Below are positions 1 through 7,121 of a stretch of DNA of 28,850 nt, one piece after another. The stretch is from assembly GCA_964633205.1 (NCBI GenBank), contig CAZWFN010000073.1:1-28850 (forward strand), given 5' to 3'. A program made the position numbers and the translations under genes. Source of the DNA: CAYVQE01 sp964633205. Its GTDB lineage: Bacteria; Myxococcota; B64-G9. How positions within the stretch are numbered: the first letter of the stretch is position 1; the number at the start of each line of letters is the position of its first letter. The notes beneath the pieces were generated by a model that saw nothing but the letters and a program-made list of their open reading frames with translations, had not been told where the DNA came from and made no database searches.

Positions 1-108
1 AGGACAGACAAGCCCGACAGGACAGACAAGCCCGACAGGACAGACAAGCCCGACAGGACAGACAAGCCCGACAAGACCGACAAGACCGACAAACCCGACA
101 AGACCGAC
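1..108 (+). repeat. Tandem repeat with a 9-bp unit, 12 copies
   Basis: Four exact copies of the 18-mer AGGACAGACAAGCCCGAC fill bases 1-72. They are followed by four degenerate 9-mers (AAGACCGAC twice, AAACCCGAC, AAGACCGAC) to base 108. The basic unit is nine bases, or three codons, so copy-number change would alter linker length without breaking the frame. In the frame of the downstream PEGA-like domain the repeat reads as [KR]-[TP]-D triplets. The array reaches the window edge and probably continues upstream. It also invites assembly collapse or expansion. Confidence 0.9.
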
Positions 109-447
109 CGCCCCCGCGCCGACGCCCACCGCGGGCAGCGGGTCGCTGACCGGCGCCAGCGCCGGCGGCGGCCGCCCCGGCAGCGGGGGCCGGAGCGGGC
201 CGAACAATCCGACCGGCGGGTGGCCCGGGCCGCCGGTCACGGTACGCTGAAGATCAACTCCGAGCCCTTCTCGGTGGTCTACTGGGGCGAGAAGCGCCTG
301 GGCCCCACCCCGCAGATGAACGTGCGCCTGCCGACCGGATCGCACACCTTGATGCTGCGCAACGAGGCGCTGGACCTGAGCAAACGGGTGCGGGTGCGCA
401 TCGAGCGCGACCAGGTCCACACCGTGTTCGTCGAGCTCACCGATTGA
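1..447 (+). CDS. C-terminal fragment of a PEGA-domain protein (5' end outside window)
   Basis: The reading frame is open from base 1 to the TGA at 445-447 and no start is visible, so this is a partial gene. Residues 1-36 come from the tandem repeat (KPD/KTD triplets), about 37-80 form an Arg-rich linker, and the last 68 residues from GTLKINSEPF to VFVELTD form a PEGA-like beta domain. Its pattern is a short strand, a predicted turn, RLPTGSHTLML and a closing strand. Domains of this kind often end deltaproteobacterial Ser/Thr kinases and other surface or envelope proteins after a repetitive linker, but no kinase domain is inside the window. Between bases 109 and 235 the +2 frame gives a more natural Gly/Ser/Pro/Thr linker than the Arg-rich in-frame reading, so a frameshift or assembly error in the linker is possible. 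A GTG at 220 could be a start, but it would cut off the linker and is unlikely. Confidence 0.7.
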   Translation, partial: RTDKPDRTDKPDRTDKPDRTDKPDKTDKTDKPDKTDRPRADAHRGQRVADRRQRRRRPPRQRGPERAEQSDRRVARAAGHGTLKINSEPFSVVYWGEKRLGPTPQMNVRLPTGSHTLMLRNEALDLSKRVRVRIERDQVHTVFVELTD

Positions 448-471
448 GCCGACCGGAGGCTCGCGGAGGCC

Positions 472-3168
472 TCACTCGGGCAGGCAGGCGGTGCCGATCG
501 GATCCCAGGTCCACTGGCAAGAGCGGCCTTGGATGTGGCATTCGGGATCGATCAGGGCCAGGCACTCCTCGCGGCAGAGGTAGCTCATGGTGCCGACGTC
601 GAGCACGCAGGTGAAGCCGTGGGCGCAGTCCTGGCTGGTCTCGCAGGCGGCCCCGTCCCAGCCGGTATCGCCGCTGGCCACCACTTCCCGGCTGGCGCGA
701 TCCACGTTGCCGTCCGGATCGCGCACCTCGAGCCGAATACGGAAGATCCCGTTGTAGGCATAGCGGTGTGAAGCGGTCTTGGCCACCGTCCAGCCGCTGT
801 CCCAGACGTCGTCGGCCTCCCAATCCCAGCGCACCTCCAGCGCGTCGGTCGGGTGGTTGGGGTCGGTGCTGGGGCCGGCGTCGACCGAAAAGGTGGTGCT
901 GGCGAAAGGCCCGGCCTCGGGCTCGACGCTGAACGCCGCGATCGGCATGCCGCGCAAGGCGCAGCGAAAACCCACGTTCGGGTGGGTGGTGTCAGGAGCC
1001 CGCGCGCCGCGGTTGGCGACGCGGATATTGGCCGCCGGGCTGTCGTAGGCCCCGCCGCGGATCACCCGGTAGTCGCCCTCCAGCGGGCCCCAGGGGTCCT
1101 CGGTGGGTGCGCTCTGGTAGTAATCCCGGTCGTAGCGGTCGAAGACCCACTCGTAGACGTTGCCGGCCATGTCGAGCGCGCCCTCGGGCGAGGCCCCGGC
1201 CGGGTGGGCCCCGACCCGGGTGGTGTGCCCGGCGCAGCCGGCGTAGTTGGTGCGGTTGCAGTCCGGCGCCCCGTCGCCCCAGGGATAGCTGCGCTCATCG
1301 GCCAGGCCGCGGGCGGCCCGCTCCCAGCGGGCCTCGCTGAGCAGGTTCTTGCCCATCCAGCCACAAAAACCATCGGCTTGCTGCCAGCTGACATGGGTGA
1401 CCGGGTGCTGGCCGAGCGCCTGCTGGTCGAAGGCCGCAGTATCGGCCGGCGGGCTGCAGGCGCCCGCCTGGACGCAAGCGCGGTACTGGTCGTTGGTCAC
1501 CGGGGTGCGGTCGATGTAGAAGGTGGGCACCTGGATCTGCTGCTCCGGCTCCTCGTCCGCCTCGCCCTCGCCCGGGTCCGAGCCGCGGGTGAAGGTGCCG
1601 CCGGGCAGCCGGATCATCTCCGAGCCGGCGATGACGCAGCGGTTGGATTCGCAGCTCATTCCCACCGGACAATCCTCGTCATCGAGGCAGTCGACGCAGC
1701 CGCCGTGTTCGCCGAGTTCGGGCGCGCAGACCATGCCCGCCGGACAATCGCGATCGGTCTGGCAGCCGGGCCGGCAGGCCTGCTCGATGCAAATGGTGCC
1801 CCGTTCGCAGTGATCGTTGCTGGTACACTCGACGCAGACGCCGGCGTCGCAGGCCGATCGCGGTGGCTGGCAATCGTCGTCGCTGGCGCAGTAGAACTCG
1901 CACATGCCCGCCACGCAGCGGTGATCCGCGGCGCAGTCGGCATCGGACAGGCATTCGACGCAGGTGCCGTGGGGCCCCATATCGGCATCACACTGCAGAT
2001 CGGGCGGGCAATCGCGGTCGCCGCTGCAGCCGGTCACGCAGCCCTGACCGATGCACAAGGAGCCCAGCGGGCAGTCGTCGTCGTCGCCGCATTCGACGCA
2101 GCTGTGGCTGGCCTGATCGCAATGACCGCTGGCGCAGTCGGCGTCCTCGCGGCAACCGGTGCGGCACTCGAGCTGGTCGCAGATCTCGCCCTCGGCACAG
2201 TGCGCATCCTCGGTGCAGGCCACGCACTGGTGGCTGGCCTGATCGCAGTACAAGGGCGTGCAGTGGGCGTCGCTGGTGCAGTGGATGACGCAGCGGCCGT
2301 CGCTGCAGGCCTGGCCCGGCCCGCAGTCGCCGTCGTTCTGGCACTCGACGCAAGTACCGTGCGGGTCCTGGTCCGGCAGGCAGGTCCAGCCGTCCGGGCA
2401 GTCGCGGTTGGAGTGGCAGCCGGCCACGCAAGCGCCGTCGACGCAGATCTGGCCCATCTCGCACTGGCTGTCCTCGGTGCACACCGCCTGCTGGGCGCAG
2501 ACCCCGCCGGAGCAGATCTCGCCCTCGGCGCAGTCGGCGGCGTCGAGACACTCCACGCACCGGCCGCTTTCGACATCGCAGCGCGGGGCTTCGGGAACCT
2601 CGCAGTCGGCGTCGGTCTGGCAGACGGACCCCGCCTGGCATCGGCCGTCGACGCAGGTCTCACCGTCGGCGCAGCCCGGCGGGCAGGTGCCACCGCAGCC
2701 GTCCGGACCGCATTCGCGATCGGTACAGGCCGGCTGGCAATCCCCCTGGCAGCGACAGGTCTCCTGATCGCAGGTCTGGCCGGTCTGGGCGCATTCGTCT
2801 GGGCAGGTGCCGCCGCAGCCGTCCGGGCCGCAGCAGCGGCCGCTGCAGTCCGGTGCGCAGGCGACACAGCGACCGGTATCGGGATCGCATACCGGCGTGG
2901 GCTCGGCGCAGTCGGCATCGCTTGCACAGGGCTGGCTGTCGATGCAGAAGCCCTCGACGCAGTACTGCCCGCTGGGACAGTCGCCCGACTGCTGGCACTC
3001 GACCTGCTGGCAGACCCCGTCGCGGCAGCGCTCGCCCGCCCCGCAATCGGCATCGTTGCTGCACAGGTCGTCGATGCGCGATTTGGCGCTGCAGGCTCCC
3101 AGGGCCAGGGCCAACACGAGCAGCGCGGGAATCGGCAGCGCCCGGGCTCTCATCCGCTGCGCATTCAT
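472..3168 (-). CDS. Cys-rich repeat lipoprotein with FGE-sulfatase-fold and PKD-like domains
   Basis: This 898-residue lipoprotein has a signal peptide ending LALGAC, with Cys26 as the lipidation site. Residues 35-515 hold about twenty short Cys modules (C-x3-D-x-DC-x2-G-x2-C and CGPDGCGGTC types), each likely to contain two or three disulfides. Residues 518-738 form a formylglycine-generating-enzyme (SUMF1) fold, recognised by MIRLPGGTFTRGS, PVTNDQYRACV, PVTHVSWQQADGFC, PWGDGAPDCN, GNVYEWVFD and NVGFRCALR. The segment around RGGAYDSPAANIRVANRG lacks the active-site cysteines of true FGE, so sulfatase maturation is unlikely and a binding or structural role fits better. Residues 743-828 look like a PKD beta domain (AGPSTDPNHP, HRYAYNGIFRIRLEV), followed by a final Cys-containing tail. 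The ATG at 3168 follows AGGAGGTTGACGAG, an excellent ribosome binding site. The protein is predicted to sit on the outer membrane or cell surface; its ligand is unknown. Confidence 0.9.
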   Translation of the reverse strand: MNAQRMRARALPIPALLVLALALGACSAKSRIDDLCSNDADCGAGERCRDGVCQQVECQQSGDCPSGQYCVEGFCIDSQPCASDADCAEPTPVCDPDTGRCVACAPDCSGRCCGPDGCGGTCPDECAQTGQTCDQETCRCQGDCQPACTDRECGPDGCGGTCPPGCADGETCVDGRCQAGSVCQTDADCEVPEAPRCDVESGRCVECLDAADCAEGEICSGGVCAQQAVCTEDSQCEMGQICVDGACVAGCHSNRDCPDGWTCLPDQDPHGTCVECQNDGDCGPGQACSDGRCVIHCTSDAHCTPLYCDQASHQCVACTEDAHCAEGEICDQLECRTGCREDADCASGHCDQASHSCVECGDDDDCPLGSLCIGQGCVTGCSGDRDCPPDLQCDADMGPHGTCVECLSDADCAADHRCVAGMCEFYCASDDDCQPPRSACDAGVCVECTSNDHCERGTICIEQACRPGCQTDRDCPAGMVCAPELGEHGGCVDCLDDEDCPVGMSCESNRCVIAGSEMIRLPGGTFTRGSDPGEGEADEEPEQQIQVPTFYIDRTPVTNDQYRACVQAGACSPPADTAAFDQQALGQHPVTHVSWQQADGFCGWMGKNLLSEARWERAARGLADERSYPWGDGAPDCNRTNYAGCAGHTTRVGAHPAGASPEGALDMAGNVYEWVFDRYDRDYYQSAPTEDPWGPLEGDYRVIRGGAYDSPAANIRVANRGARAPDTTHPNVGFRCALRGMPIAAFSVEPEAGPFASTTFSVDAGPSTDPNHPTDALEVRWDWEADDVWDSGWTVAKTASHRYAYNGIFRIRLEVRDPDGNVDRASREVVASGDTGWDGAACETSQDCAHGFTCVLDVGTMSYLCREECLALIDPECHIQGRSCQWTWDPIGTACLPE

Positions 3169-3222
3169 CTCGTCAACCTCCTGTCACGGCGCTGCTACCG
3201 CCGCAACCAAAGCCAAGAGCAC

Positions 3223-3277
3223 TACCATTCCACCAGAGCTGTATACGCTATCGAAGCAGTTTCTGGGAGGAATGGTA
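3223..3277. repeat. 9-bp perfect inverted repeat in a 121-bp intergenic gap
   Basis: TACCATTCC (3223-3231) and GGAATGGTA (3269-3277) are exact reverse complements separated by 37 bp. They lie between the PEGA gene (stop at 3290) and the Cys-rich lipoprotein gene (start 3168). The arms sit 55-109 bp upstream of the lipoprotein start, so they could be two half-sites of an operator or a long hairpin downstream of the PEGA gene. There is no U-tract, so an intrinsic terminator is not supported. No convincing -35/-10 pair was found in the gap. Confidence 0.5.
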
Positions 3278-3289
3278 TGCACCCGGGGA

Positions 3290-5071
3290 TCAGAAGCGGA
3301 TGCGGTAGCTGGCCATGGCCCCGCCGGGCAGCGGCGCCAGGCCGAAGCCGTCCTGGGGGCCGGTGGCGTCGACCTCGGGCTCGGGCTCGGTCAAAAACAG
3401 CACCACCGACACCGCGCCCAGGGCCACCGCTCCGCCGAGCATGCCCCAGCCGACGTTCTTGTACAGGGCCGAATCGCGGTCCAGCTCCTTGTACTCCTCC
3501 TCGAGCTGGTCGGCCTGGGGCGTGTCGCGGTTGTCCAGCCATTTCTGGTAGGCGCTGTCGGCGTCGGCCTCGGCGGCGAAGCCCATGCCGAACATGGTCG
3601 CGCAGGTGATGGCCGCGGCCACTGCGGTGCCGCCGCTGATCCAGGCCGACCAGCGCTGGGCGCTCATGCCCGCGGCCGCCTGGGCGCTGACCTCGGTGTC
3701 GGCCTCTTCGCCCGAACCGTCGTCGACGAAAACAGGCGTCTCCGGCTCGGCTTCGGCCACCTCTGTCGAGTCTGCCCCGGCCGCGGGCTCGGGCTGGGGC
3801 TCGGGCTGGGGCTCGGCCGCGGGCTGGGGCTCCGGTTTCGATTTCGGTCTCGGTTCGGATTTCGGCTCGCTCTCGGCGACCACGGCCGGCGCCGCGGGCG
3901 AGCGGTAGACCGATTTCTCCGGATCCTTCAGGTTCATCTCCACCAGCGAGCGCTCGCCCGCGACCACCTCGATGCGGCCGTGCAGCGGTGGCAGGCCCTT
4001 CTTGCGGGCCAGCAGCACGTGGGCGCCCACCGGTACCGCCTTGAGCGACAGCGGTCCGGTGCCCCGCGGCTTGCCGTCGATCTCGATCCGGGCCCCGAAG
4101 GGCACCGTGTCGATCATCAGCATGCCGGTCTTGGCCGGTAGCTTGAGCACCAGCTTGTGCCGCCCGCCGCGGCGCACGCGCACCTTGCGCGCGACCGGCG
4201 TGTAGGCCGGGCTGGGGCCGCTGACCTCGATCGCGTGCGGGCCGGGAGCCAGCTTGACCTCGAGCGGGGTGGCGCCCTCGGCCTCGCCGTCGATTCGCAC
4301 TTGGCCGCCCGGCGGCCGGGTGCGGATGGCCAGGGTGCCGTGGTTCGGCCGCAGCCGGGCCCGAATCCGGCTGCGGCGGCCGGAGCGCACCACCACCTTG
4401 CTCTCGAACGGCCGGTACAGCTCGGCGGTCACCCGGACCGTATGGCGTCCGGCCACGACCCGCTTCAGCTCCAGCGGCGCCGGGCCCAGCGCATCGCCGT
4501 CGAGCCAGACCGTGGCCTCGACCCCTTCCGGTGCCTCGACCAGCATGCTGCCGAAATCGGGATCGAGGGCGAAGCGCTGCACGCTCTCGCCACCCGGCCG
4601 CAGCACCACCTGGCGCTCGGCCGTGGCGTAATCGGCCAGGCGCACCTCGAGGCGATGCCGGCCGGCCTCGGCGCGGGCCAACTTCAACGGGGTCTTGCCG
4701 GCCTTTTCGCCGTCGAGCCAGACCTCGGCCCCACCGGGCTTGGACAGCACCTCGAGGCTGGCGAAGTTGGGCACCATCTCGAGCTGCACCTTGGCCACGT
4801 CGCCGGAGGCGACCTCGACCTTGCGCGGCTGGGCCCGATAGAGTTCCTTGTGTACCGTGACCGTGTGCTGGCCACAGGCGACGCCCTTGACCGTATCCGG
4901 GGTCTTCAGACCGACCGGCTTGCCGTCGACCTGGATCTCGGCTCCCGCCACCTCCCCGGTGTCGACCGCGATCCAGCCGACGCATTTCTGATCGGCCGCT
5001 GCCGTCCCGGTCCAGCCGAGAGCCAGGCACAAACCCGACAGGCACCCCATCAGCTTCCCGATCCGCTCCAT
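3290..5071 (-). CDS. Multi-PEGA-domain membrane protein
   Basis: The product has 593 residues from the ATG at 5071, chosen because GAGAGGG lies seven bases upstream; an in-frame ATG 12 codons earlier lacks such a site. A signal peptide (about 1-26, ending TGTAAADQ) precedes five consecutive PEGA-like units of about 70 residues (30-100, 102-170, 171-241, 242-312, 313-383). Each has the core pattern [VI]x[IL]DGxxxGxxPL followed by GxHxxxV. A Pro/Glu/Lys-rich linker (384-468), a hydrophobic segment (473-497), a short acidic helix (498-535), a second hydrophobic segment (536-558) and a C-terminal tail ending SYRIRF follow. This layout is common in Myxococcota and suggests anchoring in the inner membrane with PEGA units in the periplasm, though the exact topology is uncertain. 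PEGA units are usually thought to bind surface or envelope components; no enzymatic motif is present. Confidence 0.88.
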   Translation of the reverse strand: MERIGKLMGCLSGLCLALGWTGTAAADQKCVGWIAVDTGEVAGAEIQVDGKPVGLKTPDTVKGVACGQHTVTVHKELYRAQPRKVEVASGDVAKVQLEMVPNFASLEVLSKPGGAEVWLDGEKAGKTPLKLARAEAGRHRLEVRLADYATAERQVVLRPGGESVQRFALDPDFGSMLVEAPEGVEATVWLDGDALGPAPLELKRVVAGRHTVRVTAELYRPFESKVVVRSGRRSRIRARLRPNHGTLAIRTRPPGGQVRIDGEAEGATPLEVKLAPGPHAIEVSGPSPAYTPVARKVRVRRGGRHKLVLKLPAKTGMLMIDTVPFGARIEIDGKPRGTGPLSLKAVPVGAHVLLARKKGLPPLHGRIEVVAGERSLVEMNLKDPEKSVYRSPAAPAVVAESEPKSEPRPKSKPEPQPAAEPQPEPQPEPAAGADSTEVAEAEPETPVFVDDGSGEEADTEVSAQAAAGMSAQRWSAWISGGTAVAAAITCATMFGMGFAAEADADSAYQKWLDNRDTPQADQLEEEYKELDRDSALYKNVGWGMLGGAVALGAVSVVLFLTEPEPEVDATGPQDGFGLAPLPGGAMASYRIRF

Positions 5072-5162
5072 GCGATCACCCTCTCGCCCGGGCCCCATAG
5101 GGCCCATCGGGCTCAGAACACTCTGTGGTTTTTGGCATTCTCGCCCCAGGCTCCCGGGCCTG

Positions 5163-6326
5163 TCAACCGTCGGCGGCCGTGTCCGGGCGCAGCAGCGGCC
5201 GCAGCACGGGCTCGAGCAGCTCGGTCTGCCAGTCCATCAGCCCGCCGACCTGCTGCAACCCGGGCGCATCGGCCGGTCGGACACGACCGATGGCCTCCAG
5301 GGCGGCCTTGGGTGCCAGCAGGCACGGCTCCAGGTCCAGCTCCGCTGCCCGTTCGGCCACGGCCCGGCGCAGCGGTTTGAGCAGTGGCCCGGCCGGGCTG
5401 CCACGCTGGCCCCGGCGCCGGTGCGGCCAACGCTCGTCCCGCAGGGCCCGGGCCGCAACCGCAGCCCGCTCCAGCGGCCGGCGCGGCCAGTGGTGCAGCC
5501 GCCGGCCCAGGCGGGGATGGCGCAGCGGCAGCCGCCGTCCATCGGCGGCCAGCCAGACGGCCAACTCGAGCAGCTCGCTGTTGTGCAGCACCCGGAACGG
5601 CGGCCGATCGACCCGCCGCGCCTCATCCTCGCGCCAGGTCCACAGACTGCGCAGCATGGCCAAGGTCCGCCGGTCCAACTTGCCCGCGCCCGGAATGCGC
5701 CACTCCGCATCCGGATCGCGCGACCGGTCGCAGGCGGTGGCCGCCACCAGCCGGCGGCAGCTCTCGGCGTGCCAGGCCAGCCGGCCGCAGCGCTCCAGGT
5801 CCTCGAGCAGACCATCGGCCAGCGCCAGCAGGTGGCGGGTGTCGTCGGCCGCATACCCCAGCAGCTCGTGGGCCAGGGGCCGGGCTGCCCAGTCGGCCCG
5901 CTGGGCCTTCTTCGACAGCTTGTGGCCGAAACGCTCGGCCACCAGCGCGGCCAGGCCCGGCCGCCGGTGGCCCAGCAGCTGGGCGGCCAGCATGGTGTCG
6001 ATCACCGCGGCTCCGGGGCGAAAGCCGAAGTCGCTGCGCAGCATGCGCAGGTCATAATCGGCGCCGTGCAGCACCAGCACCCGCTGACGCAGCTGTTCCA
6101 TGAGCGGCTCCAGCCCGAGTTCGGCCAGCGGATCGATCACCCAATGTTGCGGCCGGGCTTCGTCCAGGCTGAGCTGGATCAAGCAGACTTTTTGGAAGTA
6201 GTGGTGCAGGCTGTCGGCCTCGGTGTCGAGCGCCACCCGGGAGCTGGCCGCCAAGGCTTCGAGCAGCGCGGCCAGCTCCGCCTGGGACTGGACGAAGCAG
6301 AAGTCGCGCTCGGCCGCCGGAGTCAT
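5163..6326 (-). CDS. rnd: Ribonuclease D
   Basis: This 387-residue protein is a 3'-5' exoribonuclease of the DEDD family that trims tRNA and other stable RNA 3' ends in the cytoplasm. The acidic residues are visible: Asp34 and Glu36 in ALDTEADSLH, Asp92 in GADYDLRML, and the Exo III signature Tyr158-x3-Asp162 in YAADDTRHLL, which marks the DEDDy subclass. An HRDC-like helical domain follows at roughly residues 205-290 (KLDRRTLAMLRSLWTWRED), and the C-terminal region from about 300 is Arg-rich and then helical. The length matches the usual 370-390 residues. It starts 27 bp after the stop of the phosphatidylserine synthase gene, behind GGGAGCAGGGCG, so the two are probably co-transcribed. No export signal is present. 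Confidence 0.93.
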   Translation of the reverse strand: MTPAAERDFCFVQSQAELAALLEALAASSRVALDTEADSLHHYFQKVCLIQLSLDEARPQHWVIDPLAELGLEPLMEQLRQRVLVLHGADYDLRMLRSDFGFRPGAAVIDTMLAAQLLGHRRPGLAALVAERFGHKLSKKAQRADWAARPLAHELLGYAADDTRHLLALADGLLEDLERCGRLAWHAESCRRLVAATACDRSRDPDAEWRIPGAGKLDRRTLAMLRSLWTWREDEARRVDRPPFRVLHNSELLELAVWLAADGRRLPLRHPRLGRRLHHWPRRPLERAAVAARALRDERWPHRRRGQRGSPAGPLLKPLRRAVAERAAELDLEPCLLAPKAALEAIGRVRPADAPGLQQVGGLMDWQTELLEPVLRPLLRPDTAADG

Positions 6327-6353
6327 CGCCCTGCTCCCATCCGCCCGCCTGGC

Positions 6354-6998
6354 TCAGGGCTTGGGAATGCGCAGGGTGGCGCTGACCATGGCGCAGCCGC
6401 TGAGCAGGTAGACCAGCACCAGCGGGTGCAGCGGGGTGCCCAGCAGCTCCACCGCGCCGAACCACAGCCGCGCGCCGACCGCATCGGTGGCGAAGGCCAC
6501 CGCCAGCATGGCCACCAGCAGCACGCTGGACGGGATGGGCAGCCCTTCGTAGTAGCGCACCTTGCCGCCCTCGCCGGACAGATCGTCGAGGGTGGCGTTG
6601 TAGCGGGCCAGCCGGGCGATGCCCGCGGTGACGAACAGCACCAGCACCAGCACGTCCCAGCCACCGCGCATGCCCAGTGTATAGCCCAGCACCGCCGGCG
6701 CCACCCCGAAGGAGATGCTGTCGGCCAGCGAGTCCAGATCAGCGCCCAGGTAGGACTTGCGCCGGCGCCAGCGGGCCACGAAGCCGTCGAGGATGTCCAG
6801 CACCAGCGCCACCGGGATCAGAGCGAAGGCCGTCCAGATGAACAGCGGCTCGTTGTTGTCCAGCCCCTTGAGGCACATGAAGATGGCCATGGTGCCGCAG
6901 GCGGCGTTGCCCAGCGTCAACAGGTCGGCCAGCACCAAGGTGCGCAGCAGGCTGAAGTGACGCCTGGGCTTCGCGTCGCCGGACTCGTGCTCGGACAT
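6354..6998 (-). CDS. pssA: CDP-diacylglycerol-serine O-phosphatidyltransferase
   Basis: This integral inner-membrane enzyme transfers a phosphatidyl group from CDP-diacylglycerol to L-serine, the first step toward phosphatidylethanolamine. The CDP-alcohol phosphotransferase signature D-x2-DG-x2-AR-x8-G-x3-D-x3-D is complete (Asp68, Asp71, Gly72, Ala75, Arg76, Gly85, Asp89, Asp93), and several hydrophobic segments surround it. Two starts are possible. The ATG at 7010 has AGGAG four bases upstream; the ATG at 6998 has GGGAGG four bases upstream. A TACAAT box at 7027-7032 would start the transcript near 7020, almost on top of the first AGGAG, so 6998 (214 residues) is preferred. The family and reaction are secure. 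The specificity is inferred from overall similarity to the bacterial type II (Bacillus-like) enzymes. Confidence 0.93.
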   Translation of the reverse strand: MSEHESGDAKPRRHFSLLRTLVLADLLTLGNAACGTMAIFMCLKGLDNNEPLFIWTAFALIPVALVLDILDGFVARWRRRKSYLGADLDSLADSISFGVAPAVLGYTLGMRGGWDVLVLVLFVTAGIARLARYNATLDDLSGEGGKVRYYEGLPIPSSVLLVAMLAVAFATDAVGARLWFGAVELLGTPLHPLVLVYLLSGCAMVSATLRIPKP

Positions 6999-7026
6999 TC
7001 GACCTCCCATCGGACTCCTGGCCCCG

Positions 7027-7055
7027 ATTGTAGACGACCGCCGCGCGGGAAAAAA
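7027..7055 (-). promoter_or_regulatory. Possible sigma-70-type promoter for pssA-rnd
   Basis: On the minus strand, TACAAT at 7032-7027 matches the -10 consensus at five of six positions. The hexamer 17 bp upstream is only TTTTTT (7055-7050), a weak -35. The predicted start near 7020 leaves a leader of about 22 bases before the preferred pssA ATG. The rest of the 7011-7121 gap shows no convincing intrinsic terminator for pbpC. Confidence 0.4.
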
Positions 7056-7121
7056 CCCCTGGTCCGCCTGCGGCCTTATGATGGCATCGGGCGCGGCGGC
7101 TGCCGGCAGGGCGGTACCGGC

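Noticed and set aside
446..462. GAGCC/GGCTC hairpin between the convergent genes at 447 and 472
   Set aside because: The stem is only 5 bp and there is no T-tract on either side, so it does not qualify as an intrinsic terminator.
5147..5162. CAGGC/GCCTG hairpin directly after the rnd stop
   Set aside because: It has a 5-bp stem, a 6-base loop and no following T-run on the minus strand, which is too weak to call a terminator.
7050..7077. G/C-rich stretch followed by T6 on the minus strand after pbpC, resembling a terminator
   Set aside because: The bases before the T-run do not form a stable stem (only 3-4 pairs with a tiny loop), so it was treated as part of the pssA upstream region.
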